Source of the DNA: Vanilla planifolia
Taxonomy: Eukaryota; Streptophyta; Magnoliopsida; Asparagales; Orchidaceae
Reading direction: 5' to 3'
NCBI GenBank assembly: GCA_023846275.1
Contig: JAIUJO010000143.1
Coordinates: 319,001-383,000, forward strand
Length of the DNA stretch: 64,000 nt
Shown here in pieces: positions 26,268 to 38,500 of the stretch. Position numbers and translations under genes: made by a program. The number at the start of each line of letters is the position of its first letter. The stretch's first letter is position 1. The notes under the pieces are model-generated. The model made no database searches and was not told where the DNA came from. It saw nothing but the letters and a program-made list of their open reading frames with translations.

Positions 26268-28085
26268 ATTCAAAAGAAAGATATCCTTGGAGATGCAAAA
26301 ACTTAAAACACATGATAATCCTTTTGATGACTCTTATCAAGATATCCATAGAAGAGATCAAGATGATAGAAGAAGAAATAGACATTCAGATGAGTCTAAC
26401 CAAAATGAAGATTTAGATATATTGATTAAAAAGGAAAGATTTAAGACGCATTGAGATAGACAGCACATCCCTAATATGAAATTAGATGCCCTAATATTTT
26501 ATGATAGTTATGAGTTCAAGGATTGCATTAATTAACATACTAGTGTGGATGATTACTTTAATTGACATCAAATGAGTAAGTAAAAAAATATCAATTTGTT
26601 AAGACTAAACACATCAGTACTGCAAATAGTTTCCTTAAACACTTAGAATGACAATATGTTATCACTGATGAATGGGTACCCCAAACTTTGAGAAATCTTA
26701 AGGTTAGGTTATACAACAAGTTTGTTCCAGTAGACTGTAGTGTTGAAATATTAAATAAATTAAAAAGAATTTTCTATGGTGGTAGATCTATTGATGACAT
26801 TAACAAATTTAAGGATTATAAACTTAAATGTGATATAGGTGAACTTGAGTGTGTAGTAGTATCTTTTTTTATGGTAGGTTTAAAACAATACGTAAATGCT
26901 GAGCTTAACTTGAGAAATGTTACTACTTCGAAGAAGGCTTATCGCATAACTAGAAATGTGAAAAATAATAGAAATTCTTATTTTTAAAGAAATGACGAAC
27001 AAAACCCTTTAAAGTCCATTATCATGATTTCTCAACATTCTATATCCACACTTCATATACCTATCTATTGTACTTTGTAAACCTCCCAAACTCATATTGC
27101 CATCCACTCATTCACAACCTTCTTTAAGCTAACTCACATAATCTAGAATTTCTCATTTTATGTGCCATGAAAGAGGATGTGTAACTACAAACTACCTAAA
27201 GAGATTCATGACTATGAACCTAGAAAGTGTTAATGAATAACAGAACTCAGAATAAGAGAAAAACATAATTCCTAATGAGAAAATTAAGTAAGAATTAGGA
27301 AACATAGAAAATCGAATAGTAAAATAGCACCCCGTACAGCACTATAATCGTATGATTATTGGAAGTGGACGAATATCTTTAGCACCAAATTAAAAATTAT
27401 GGAACAATATTATATGACGATCATAGATAATGATAGTTGCATTAATATAATATCCCCTAATTCCACAAAGAAAACAAAACTCTCCTTATTAAAAGTAGGT
27501 AGTTATAATGAGTAAGTTTTACATGATGTTGTACCATTACAAATAGGTCATCTTATCTTTGAAAGGTTATGGCTCTTTTATAGGGATGTTACTTTGAAGG
27601 ATTAGACAAACATATGTTCTTTTTTTTATAAAGAAAAGATGATCACATTACACCCTCTACATCTTAAAAGAGACCTTAATAACTTAAGCCTAGCAAATTT
27701 ATAAAAAATTCAAGGCATACGAATAATGAAAAAGGAATGATAGAATTTTAGATTCACCAAATTATCCAAGTTAAAAAGATCATTAATCAAAGAGAATTAT
27801 TTTGGTTTTGTGTAATTAAGTTAGCCACCACCTTGCCAAATCAATCATTTATTATACATGCTCAAGATAATAAGCTAATGTCTTCCATTAATCTTATTCA
27901 TTTGCTAATAGACTATTAAACTTCTACTTTTATTTTTCTTTTGCCTCTCATAAAATAATATCTAAAAAATTAATCTAAATAATAAAAGATATGAGGAACA
28001 ACAAAATTCTCAAAGAAATATTCGAAATTTTCATGAAAGAGACTTCGTTATAATTAGAGTTAGCTCAGAATAGTTCTCTCTTGGA
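26268..28085 (+). mobile_element. Ty3/gypsy fossil, gag and protease region, copy 2
   Basis: This is the duplicate of 9,690-11,506. The 99-codon gag frame is unchanged at 26,688-26,987. It is followed at 28,086 by integrase and chromodomain remnants in the same orientation, so the two pieces are probably the two ends of one element that lost its reverse transcriptase, RNase H and most of integrase in between. Confidence 0.8.
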
Positions 28086-28530
28086 ATTTATAAGAATTAC
28101 GGGCATATGGAGCTGGACTTTTTAGGATTATTCAAAAACTAGAAACTAATGCATATGTGTTGGATTTCGTAGAAGAGTATGAGATTAATAAAACCATTAA
28201 ACATCAGGAATTTAGTTTCTTATAAATTGTGACATCCAATGCCTAGTGAGCAATTTGAGTTTGATTCAACAATGTTGACTAAACCAATTCCTAGCACTAC
28301 ATTAGTCTTCAGAATAAGTAATGATAATGTGGAGAAAATTATAGCTCATGAGAGAATTTTTTCGAAAGATTGTTAAGTTAGGAAGCTTTTAATTTATTAG
28401 AAGGGAAAACCTCTGATCAAGAACTCTCAACTTACTGATGATATCCGACACCAAATCACGCACACTATTAGAGCACTACTATATCCATCACCTCAATATG
28501 ACTGAGCAAGCTCTTTTTCACCTAGGGAGG
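28086..28530 (+). mobile_element. Ty3/gypsy fossil, integrase end and chromodomain
   Basis: Right of the duplication edge, the plus strand shows FRIIQKLETNAYVLDFVEEY near 28,120-28,180, resembling the GPF-I---NDNAY-VDLP block at the integrase C-terminus. From about 28,330 there are chromodomain-like remnants (a EKIIAHERI segment like E-ILDER, an EGKPLIKNSQLT segment like WKG-P-SE-SW), and near 28,520 SSFSPREDD, which matches the SSF-PGEDDE tail of plant chromoviruses. The element is broken in several places. Order and strand match the gag-protease fossil ending at 28,085. Confidence 0.75.
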
Positions 28531-28799
28531 ATGACCTAGGAGTGTCTAAAAAAAGTTTGCAAATATGCATTTTGGGCTTCACACTAGTTTTATAAGTTTA
28601 TTGATGAAAATTGTGGTTGAAAATTATTTTAAAAAATGTTTAAAATTAATAGTTTTCCATAATTTTGCTGCCTACTACCATCTGTCACCATTTTTTGTCA
28701 TCAACACTATCGTCTGCCACTATTATCACCACTTTCTCTGCCTAAAAGGATATTATAACCATGTAATAAAATGTTGCATTGGTGGATGAGTTTTAAGAA

Positions 28800-31700
28800 G
28801 TTGGATCAAGCTCGATTCGACCTGGGCCATTGAATCAAGTGAGATGAGATTTGGAAATTTTAATTAATCAATAATAAAATTGAGAATGATCTCAGCCATA
28901 TGGTTGAAAATTCATTATTTAAAGACACATGGTTCAAGAATAAATTTTTGACATGAAAAATCATCTAATGAAGTCAGACGAGTTAATGACCATTGGATGA
29001 CTAACAGCGGTCAATCACTTATAGTGGATGATGTAGTAACCTTTTGATCAGCTCATAAAATTAAGTGTTGGATCAATTAAGATCATTACTTAAAGGAAGA
29101 AGTGATCTCGTCTATGCCATCACTAAAATGAGCAACTGGATGGTTATGAGCACTCTCAGATTTGGAATTATAGAAATATCAAAGAATAGTCCCACATTGC
29201 AATGTATGAAAGGGATGTGGTCTTTATAAGCATTTGCACAATGCTATTTTGTGAGCTAAAAAGGGGCCGGCTCGCCCTTGTTCACAAGCAATTTAATCAC
29301 TTGGTTAACTCGTATCATTATAGAATTACATGTCAATTTTGGGTTTGATATAGCCCAACTAGATTCTAGACTATAGTAGATTGCCCTAACTTCATTTTGT
29401 TAGAGTTGTTGGTCCAACACTTGTAAATGCCAATTTTAAATTAAGCTTAAGCCAAGAGCTCTAATTTTGGAATAACTAAGATGTAGCTTAATTTTTTAAT
29501 GAAATAATTATTAAAATTTTAATATAATTTCTTTTGATTTAATTAAGGTTCAATAATCAACCAAATTAAAATTTAGGGAGAAATATAAGAGTATAATTTA
29601 CCAAAGAAAATAATGATCACAAATGGCTTCTTGAGCATAAGCTTAGCCCTATAACTCTACATTTTAGCACAACTAAGAAGTAGCTTAATTGTTTTCTTAT
29701 TTAAATATAAATAATTTATTAGAATTGTGTAAGCTAGGCTACTCAATAAAATTTAATTGGAACAAACTGGTTTTTTTAAAAAAATTAACTACTTTAATAA
29801 TTTCTAAAAATTTGAAAAAATTTAGAGTTATGAATAATTTACAAAATTTAGATTAAGTCACTTTAAGTGATATCAAGAAATAAAAAAGAATGGAAATCAT
29901 AACAATTTGAGAAAATAAATGGTAAATTAAAGGAGAGCATTAATCAAGAAATGAAATACATGTAAGAGGAGTTTAACTTAAATATTTATATATTCCTTTT
30001 ATAAATAATTTATGCTTTTATATAATCAACTAAATAAAAAGATATTGTGATATTGACCTCTTGCCATGATTTTTTTTAAGTTGAAACTAAACTCTAAATG
30101 CTTTCCATAAATTTTTTAAGTTAATTTTTAAATTTTAGATAGAAAATGTTTGTATTAATGAGAAAACTTTAAAAAATGTCATAAATGAAATCCTATGAAA
30201 GCCATTTTAGTTGGTGTAACAAACTATCAAAAAACACATCTTGAATTAAATTTTAAATATTTTTAATTTTCTTTGATTAAAATGTTAAGCTTGATTGAAA
30301 TATTTATGACAAAACACAAAAATTAAATTTTATTAAAATTAATATTCTAAGAATATTTTTTTTAAATAACTTAATGCTTCTTCATTTATTATCTTGAATT
30401 TTTTTATTTTATCTTAGCATTTATTCAATAGCTTTTGTAAAATGTAAATTATAATTAGAATAATTACTTATAAAACATAGTTTTTAGGGTCTTAGAATGG
30501 GTTAGTAAAAAAATATCTACTTATACAATTTCTAAATCATCTTTGAATACTCGAGTAATGACCTTTTGAGCAAACAAGAGGGTAGTTAACCACAAATAAG
30601 CTATGTTTGAGGAACATGTAATCTTTATATACAAAACACGTTTATTCACTTCCATAATGTCCGACTAAAAGGAAGTCTTCTTTTTACACAACATGCTTCC
30701 AAATCATGGGACTAACTAGAAACTTCTCATGATGTAATTTCATGATAAAACGATCTTGATCTCCTACATCTTTTTACAAAGCCTTACAAATCTGCCCATC
30801 AGATCAAGAAATATTTAACGATTTTGATCAAATTCTTTTTCTAAACATCCTCGTCAAATCTCGTTTATCCAATTTGTAGTTCTTCTGAAGAAATAGTCGC
30901 AGTTCATTATGATCGAGGGATTCTTGCGCTTTTTTTAATCCTTTAGAATTTTTTATTTAAATATTATTTTTCAACTAAAAAAAATAGATGATACAATAAA
31001 GCTTACTTTTCTTGTTCAATAAATACTTTTAGTTAATAGAAAAAGTCTATAAATAATAAAAGTTTTGAACAAAATGGATTGATGAATACGTATGCAATAT
31101 GAAGAATTTTTGATGCCATTAGTAAGACATGATAATTGTCACTATTGTGGCTCTTCCTTTAATCATCAAACTCTTAATTACATCTTTCTTCACAAGTGAG
31201 CAAAGTTTTTAGTTTTCTCTATTTGTAATTGATTTAATTAATATAGTTGTGCCTCTTTAATCATTTAATTCATAACAAAATTTTAGTTATACTGATTTTG
31301 ATTTTATGTCACAAAATATTTTAAAATAATTGTCATTTTATTTTTTTGTAAAGTTGTCTTAACATGATTCTTTTATGAGGGTTAAGCTTATATGCCTTTT
31401 GGCATACGATTTTTATAAACTCTTTTTCCAATATTTTAGTTCTTACTGATTTACCTATGTCATGCTATTTTATAAATTATTTTTATTAAAAAAATTAATA
31501 TTTTTTTATTAAATTTAAAATTTTTATAAAACAAATTTAAAAAATTTATTGAAGTATTTTTGTATGAAACTAAAATTTTTATTCATAATAATTCATCTCC
31601 TACTTACTGATCTTAACTTCAACATATGTCATCATGAAGTGTTATTCATAAGAGTGGGATAAATTATTTGGAATAAAAATTTGTCTTTGTTATCGAATAT

Positions 31701-31900
31701 TTAAAAGAATTCTTTAATATGTTTTTTTAATAATCATAAGTATGTCTTTAAAATTATTCTTTAGCAAATATTAAATTTTTTTGAAAAAAATTAACCATAT
31801 TTTAAAATATGTTGATTTTCTTTTCATAATAAGATTTTAAAAAAAGAAAAAAATTGTATAAATAAAAAATGATAGGTAAAAGATTTTTAGGATATTTAGC
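28800..31900 (+). repeat. Family D dispersed repeat, longest copy
   Basis: The left 0.7 kb (28,800-29,480) matches 58,259-58,920 and 63,290-63,900. Shared blocks in order are GATCAAG near the start, CATTTGATTATTCAA-type, TTTAGAGCTG-type, GGATCAATC-A-TTA-A-TGGATGA, a CCCACATTG block, AATTTAATCACTTGGTTAACTC, TACATGTTAATTTT and CAACACTTGTAA. The right 2.4 kb (29,480-31,900) matches the pieces at 3,180-4,880 and 930-1,900. The copies are old, roughly 60-75 percent similar by eye. The whole looks like a long non-coding LTR or leader of a plant retroelement; no pol remnant lies inside it. Confidence 0.65.
29187..29232 (+). promoter_or_regulatory. LTR-promoter-like block in family D
   Basis: AGTCCCACATTGCAATG is followed about 25 bases later by CTTTATAAGC. 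This pairing of a CCCACATTG box with a TATAAG box is common in plant LTR promoters. Degenerate versions sit at the same relative place in other D copies (near 58,650) and in the related F repeats (near 32,731 and 35,069). It is probably an inactive relic. Confidence 0.4.
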
Positions 31901-32010
31901 TTAAAATGAGGGCTTTATCCCCCCTAACAAGATATAACAAAAACCGATGTTACTAATATAACCATTTTGTCAAATGATGGGTAGGTTTTAACCTTACAAT
32001 AACAAAACAA
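31901..32010. other. Short unassigned spacer between repeat families D and F
   Basis: This AT-rich stretch includes a small GC-richer patch (TTTATCCCCCCTAAC). I see no similarity to other parts of the window. Confidence 0.4.
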
Positions 32011-33430
32011 TAAAAATTGACTACTACGGCCTCATATCTTAACTAACTTGGAAAAAAAATAAAATAATTTACTAACAAAAAATAAAAATAATACAAAAAA
32101 ATTTATATTTAAAATTATTCAATGAGGTACAAGTATTTTAAATGAATTAATTAAAAAAATTAAGATCTTTTATTTTTGAAGAAAGTAAAGATTACGAGTT
32201 TGATATGTGAAGGGCAAAGCATATGGATCTGATAATGAGTACAGGGTGCTAACTAAAGTGTCATTACATGAAACATTTTCTTTAAATTTTGTAAAAAGTT
32301 CATCAATCAATTTTATTTAGGAATTCACTTATTTATAAACATTTTTCTAATTACTAAAAGGACTTAACAATCTCATCAATTAACCATTATGGATAAATTA
32401 TGAAAATCCCAATGTCTTGAAATAACAACTAAAAGAGCCATTACACAAGAACTACTTGATCTAATGGCTCCTAGATCATTTAATCATGAAAAAAACATGA
32501 GCAGATGGCTTGGAATAAGAAAAAACTTTTTTAACTCAACCAGTAGATCTAAATGGTGGTATAATGACAAGATTTAGCTCTTATGCATGGATAAAACAAG
32601 GTGTGTTTGATCATGAAATTACATATTTTAACAACAAATCTAATTAGGTGTTTTTAATATAATTAATGACTAGATGGTAGAATCACTCCAATAATTTTGA
32701 GTATAGTCATGCAAAACGGTTATGCACTTTAGCCCTACATTGCATAAATAATTAGATTCTTATTGCTTTATAAGAGTTTTCTTATGCCACATAATAAGTG
32801 CATTGTTCGGGTTTAGTAACCCCTTGTTCGCTCTGAGGTGATTTCAGTTATTGATAATGCACTCATACTCTATTAATTTTTATATGTGAGTTATGTATTG
32901 AACAAAAATTATTTGATGAGATTTGATGTCATTTTATCAATCTGATAGACCCATCTACCAACATTTAGGAGTCATGCTCTAACCAGACACTTTTGATTAT
33001 TATTAGTAATATGTTTTTGGTTTTTATTATTTTAATTATATTATAATTTTTACTAATTAATTAATATAATTATAAAACACATTTTCAAACATGTTATCGA
33101 TATAAAATTTCGAATGATATGACTAAGAATAAAATAATTCTTTAGATGATTGACTTTTGATCTAGATTTTAGAATCCAAATATTTTTTGCTAAATGACAA
33201 ATTTAAATAAAAATATAACTCTGTATGTCTTCAAAGAGTGATTTTAATTAAGCTTAACATTCTAATAAAAAAAATTTAGAATATCTAAAATTAAATTCAA
33301 AATATTTCTCTTAGTTTTTTGTTAATCCAACTAAGATCATCACAAAATCTCAACTTTGTTCTTCTTCCTTCTGAAAGTTTACCATGAATAGAATTATCAT
33401 CTATTTAAAATTTAAGGTCTTTTTAAACAA
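32010..33430 (+). repeat. Family F direct repeat, copy 1
   Basis: This stretch matches 34,270-35,570 in the same orientation with many substitutions and small indels. Landmarks in order are GACTACTACGGCC/GTCCACTACGATC, GAAGAAAGTAAA, TTTGTAAAA, CTTATTTATAAAC, GGACTTAACAATC, GCCATTACACA, GATCTAATGGCTC, ATTGGATAG-type, a CCCTACATTGCATAAAT block with CTTTATAAG, and AAAATTAAATTCAAAAT near the end. It is non-coding. Its promoter-like block resembles that of family D, so it may be a distant LTR relative. Confidence 0.65.
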
Positions 33431-34269
33431 ATTCATTAGTAATTCTTAGCATTTATGATCATCAAACAAAACATGACGACAAGGGGTCAACACAATATTC
33501 TGTCTTTCTTGATGATAACAAAACTTTTACTAAAATTCATTAAAACATAAATTATTTATAAAAGTAAAATGCATAACAACTAAAGATAAGTTTCCTACTT
33601 GTAAACTAGGCTAGATTAATGTTCCTTTATAATTTATGCTCATTTTAGTCTTTCATTTTCTATTCTCTCCATCTTTTTTATGACTTAAAGAGAGATAATC
33701 TATATTTATTAAATTTTTCACAATTTTATAGTTTTCTAAAATTATCAACAAATAAATTAATTTCTTTATGTTTATTATGTTCAAATTAGACCTATATCTA
33801 ATGCTCTATGATTTGCATGACTTCTTTCAAAATGATTTAATTCTTTCTTTCTAACAATTACCAAAATTTATTATTTAAGCTATCATGTGTAATGGATGAT
33901 TAAAATTTTTAATGGATTATGGAATTGAAAGGTTAAGGTTTAACACCAATCCTAATTTCAACTATAGCTTATTCGTTTGGAAGATCCTTACTAAAACATA
34001 AAGTTTAGGATTTTCTTTAACTATTTTTATTGATTTATTTATTTCATTTGAATTTATGGACTTAATTTTTCAAATCAAATTTGTACAATATATATATATA
34101 TATTATTTTACTCAAAAATAATTGATCAATGTTCCAATATATAATATGTTATTTTAATTATTAGAATTGAGATCACAAATAGTTTTAGGTCTAACACATT
34201 TAGGTGTAATAGAGATACTATTCTTATTCATACAAAACATTTTTCCAAAAGAGCTAAATCCTCGTAACA
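33431..34269. other. Stretch between the two F repeats
   Basis: About 0.8 kb with no open frame of note and no retroelement motif that I can recognise. It includes an (AT)n run at about 34,088-34,103. If the two F repeats are LTRs this would be the whole interior, which would make a small non-autonomous element, but no primer-binding site or purine tract is evident. Confidence 0.4.
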
Positions 34270-35570
34270 AAATAATAGAAAAAGTCCACTACGATCATAA
34301 AAGATAATAAACTTAGTAATGGAATAAAATAATTTGATGTCACGAAATGTAAATTAATAAAAAAAAGCTTTTGCTTAATGAAAGCTTATTGAGAAATTAG
34401 CGTTTTAATTAAATCAATTGTAATTAAAGAAAATTGACAACTTAGCTTATTTGAGAAGAAAGTAAATATTATTAGTTTGATGGTTGAAGCATGTACCATA
34501 TGAAAATGTCAATGAGCATCGACAACTAAATGTTTGAATGAAATGACTTGAAAAGCTTTCTTCAGATTTTGTAAAACTTTTTTAAGTCTATCTTGTTCAA
34601 TAATGTACTTGTTTATGAACCTTTTTAAGGACTAAAAGTGCTTGACAATTTAACCAACTACTGATTATTATCTGAATTTAAAAATGCACTATAGTTTTTA
34701 ATTAATGAATTATAAAATTTAAAAAAACTAGAAGACCCATTACATAGGAGCCACTCGATCAGAAGGCTCTTAGACCATTTGATAGTGAAAACTTCTCGAT
34801 AGGATGAATAAAATTGAAAGAACTATTTAGAAATTATGATTATATTTGAACTGTTAAATCTAAATCATGATTTGCTAATAGATTTAGGTCTTACGTGTAG
34901 GTATAACATGGACTTTGAGATTTCAAATTTATGTGAATGGACAGAGGATCTAAATAAGCATTTTTAAAAATGAAGTTAGGATCATTCAATCACATAATTG
35001 TGCGATTGGATAGCAAAAACACTCCTACAATTTTTAGTACAACCCTGTGAAATGGATTTTGGTTTTTTTAGTCTTGCATTGAATAAATGATGGATTGTTA
35101 TGGCTATATTAGAGCTTTCATACATTGCATATTTTGCTTATTTTGGGTTCTCTACCCATTGCTATGCTCTAGATGTTCGTTATGTTTGGATTCTTGAGTT
35201 ATTAATGAATCAAAATTGTTCGATAGGATTGAGAGTTATTTTATCAACATGATAAATGTTTTTAGCACTTTTTGCAACAAGTTTTGGAAAGTGAATTTTC
35301 AAAGATATGATAAGAATAAGGTGACTCTTAGATGGTCAAGATAAGTTCAAGATTTTGGAATCGTAATACTCTGTTAAGATGATTAACTAAAATAAGACTA
35401 AATTTATGTGCCTTGTATGAGAGATTTTAATAAATCTAAATATCTAATAAAAATAAAATTAAAACATCTAAAATTAAATTTAAAATAAACATTTTTGTTA
35501 AATTTAAACCGTAACTCTTTTTCTTTTTTAAATTCTCCTATGAACAACAATTTTGATATTATTTGTTTCT
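34270..35570 (+). repeat. Family F direct repeat, copy 2
   Basis: This is the partner of 32,010-33,430. It ends where the first satellite monomer begins, near a TTTTTCTTTTTTAAATTCTCC block shared in degenerate form with the end of copy 1 (TTGTTCTTCTTCCTTC). Divergence from copy 1 is large, so insertion or duplication is old. Confidence 0.65.
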
Positions 35571-38500
35571 ATTAACTTTTATAATTCATATTAATTTTTA
35601 GTGAGGTTTGATTGGATGAATGAATGTCGTTTGAATCGACTCAATGACCTCTAAGCAATTATATATTGATTTATTTTTTTAAAATATTTAATTTTCCATT
35701 GTTTTTGTACACTTGTTAAAGCATTTTGATTCATACTTATTTGGATATCGAAGTTGTTATACTCAATCAACATAATATCTTGGAATACAATTTTGTTGTA
35801 CAATATAAATCATTTTTATAACTTTATTTCTTTGATTTGGTGGTATTATTGTGTAACTCTATTATCATCATGTGTGATATTTACCATAGTTTTATTTATT
35901 TATGTTACATTGCCATAATTTATCTCGTTATTACATTATTATATATTTAGTTTACATAAAAATAAATATTTACTATTATTTATGCTTATTTATTTTAATA
36001 ATTCATAGTAATTCAATAGAAGGTTTAATTGAGGAGAAACATGTTCGTTAGACTCATCTTGAAGTGCTTTATCATATTGAAAATTCCTTTTTACATTTTT
36101 AGATTTTTGAATTTCTAGCATTTTAACATTTTTTAGGAGACTTTTTGAATTATACCTAACTTGGTGATCAAGGTTATTAAGATGTTCTCTTTTTCATCTT
36201 GAAATGTATCATTTTCATGCAATTTAACTCATTTCATGAAATGGTTTTCATTGATTTCATTATAATACTCTTTTATTCTAAATCTCTTGTCATCTTAACT
36301 ATAATTTCTTTAATGTTATACTATGAGAATGCTTCAATTTATCTCATTTAATATTTTATATTTATATATTTTATATCAAATAATATATCTTTTTAATTAT
36401 TTATGTTCATTTACATGATGATTGAATATAATGTCAAATGATGCGCAAATTCAGAGGAAGGAAATGCTATTAGACCTATCTTGATGAGCTCAATCAAATA
36501 AACAATTAATTTACAAATTTGAAAATTTTTTACTTATTAGAGATTAAGTGCACTTTATTAAATATTTGGAGTCATACATATTTGATAAATGAGAATGTTA
36601 TATTCGATCTCCTTAGTACCTTAGAAAGATAGTTTCTTGAAAAATTTAATTCCTTTCCATAATTTTTTTTATTTAACTTTGTTATATCACCCTAAAATTG
36701 TAATTCTATACTCTTGTGATGTATTAATCACTTTGATTAGGTTATATTTCATTAATTCAATTTAATTTATTTGAACTGATATATATATATATATATATAC
36801 ATATATATACACTTAAAAATATAGTAGTTTTTTTATTATTAATTTTGTAATTCAAAGTAAATTTGTAAGAGTCTTGATTGAAATGAAACAAAGGTTGTTG
36901 GAATTATTTAGACAATCCCTATCTTTCAAAATATTCTTTTAAACTTTTTTAGTTATTTTATGTTTTATGGCTTTGGGCCTTTTTGTGAACCATTTCAATT
37001 TTTCCCCAGTTTGATGATCAAATATGTTACTTTAGATCAACTTGGTATCTTGGAATATAATTTTCATCTATAATGTATCTCATTTTCTTGAATTTTTTAG
37101 TTTGAATTTTTTATATTTCTAAGTAACCTTTAATCTCTTGTCTTGTGGCTTTTACCATACCTTTATTTTGATTTAATTGCATTGTTTTAATTTATCTTGT
37201 TTTAGCTTTAATAAATATTCACCAAAGTTTAAAATTACAATTTTTACTATTATACTTATTTACTTTCATAATTTGTAGTTCCTTAATGAGAGGTTTAGAT
37301 GAGATAAAATAAATTTTATTGGTCTAATCCCAAAGACTTTTATCCAATTAAATATTATTTTCTATTGTTTTAGGTATTTTTTGTAGTTGTTTTGAATGTA
37401 TTACAAGACATTTTGATTCTTACATAATTTAATAATTTGGAACATTACACTTAATTTCTTTTATATCTTGAAATGCAACCTTCTTATACAGTTCATTTTT
37501 TAGATGTTTTTCTTTGATTACATTTTAATTCTTTCTAACTATAAATCTCTTATTGTATGACATTTTGATGAAATTTTTTTTTTATTACATTCATTCTGTT
37601 TATCATACTTCAACAATAGTGTATATTTTTGCTTAAAATTTGAAGTGTAATTTATTTTTTTTATGCTTATTGAATTTTATATTTCATCTTAACAAACTTT
37701 ATCATATTAAATATTTATTTCAACATTATTAAATATTGTTTCCATTGTTTTAGAAAAAGAAATGGGAAATTTTATTACTACCATATTTTACAATTAAGTT
37801 TGTTAAACTTGATACGCATAGTATCTTTGAAAGCAACTTTTTCAAACATTTTTTCTTAATTCTTCAAATTTTTTACTTTGACTTGGTTATTTTACTATGC
37901 AACTCTAAATCTCTGCTATTGGGACTTGTATAATACCTTGATTCTTTTTATATTCTCTTCCATAAATTTATTTCACTTCTTAACTAATATATATTCATTT
38001 AATATAAAAATGTAATTTTATTGAGATTTGTGCTTATTTGATTTGGTAATTGGTAGAAATTTCAAATATGGTTTGATTAGGAAGTAATAAATGTTCCTAT
38101 GCTCATTTTAATAAGTTTTATCTAATTAAATAATTATTCATATATCTTCAAAACTTCTGTTTTTACAAGTTTTAATGTTTTTTATGATATTTTGATTTGT
38201 ATTTATATTTATGATAGGAGATGCTACACTTAGTTTCTTTAGTGTCATAGGATGCAATTTTCTTGTAAACATTTTCTTATTTCATCAACTATTTTACTTA
38301 AATTTGGTTATAATACTATATAATTTTAAATCTCTACTTGTGTGACCTATACATTTCTTTGATTTGTCTTGAATATATTGCATGAATTCATCTCATTTCT
38401 ACTTTAATATATGATTTCTTGATAAGAAAGTAATAATTTATTATTATTTATTCTAACTAGTTTTGAAAAAGCTTATACAATGAAATATTCAGTAAAAATT

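Larger units (their letters stand above)
16531..28085 (+). repeat. Segmental tandem duplication, copy 2
   Basis: This is the second copy of bases 1-11,506, in direct orientation. It carries the same order of parts: family D pieces, minus-strand gypsy integrase fossil, copia fossil, gypsy gag-protease fossil. Its right edge at 28,085 joins integrase and chromodomain remnants of the same class of gypsy element, so this copy has the more original right flank. With the single-copy stretch 11,507-16,530 it makes a complete unit of about 16.58 kb. Confidence 0.95.

Noticed and set aside
1-28085. Reading 1-11,506 and 16,531-28,085 as the two LTRs of one giant element with a 5-kb interior
   Set aside because: The repeated part itself contains several unrelated fossils in both orientations, the 5-kb middle has no gag or pol remnants, and the right edge falls inside a gypsy element. 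Segmental duplication explains this better.
28565-28789. 74-codon plus-strand frame after the chromodomain remnant
   Set aside because: Rich in H, Y, F and I from a CAC/TAC-rich stretch, with no domain; it lies where the 3' LTR of the gypsy fossil would be expected.
34088-34103. AT dinucleotide run as an origin or matrix-attachment signal
   Set aside because: Such runs are expected in DNA of this composition, and nothing else supports a specific role.
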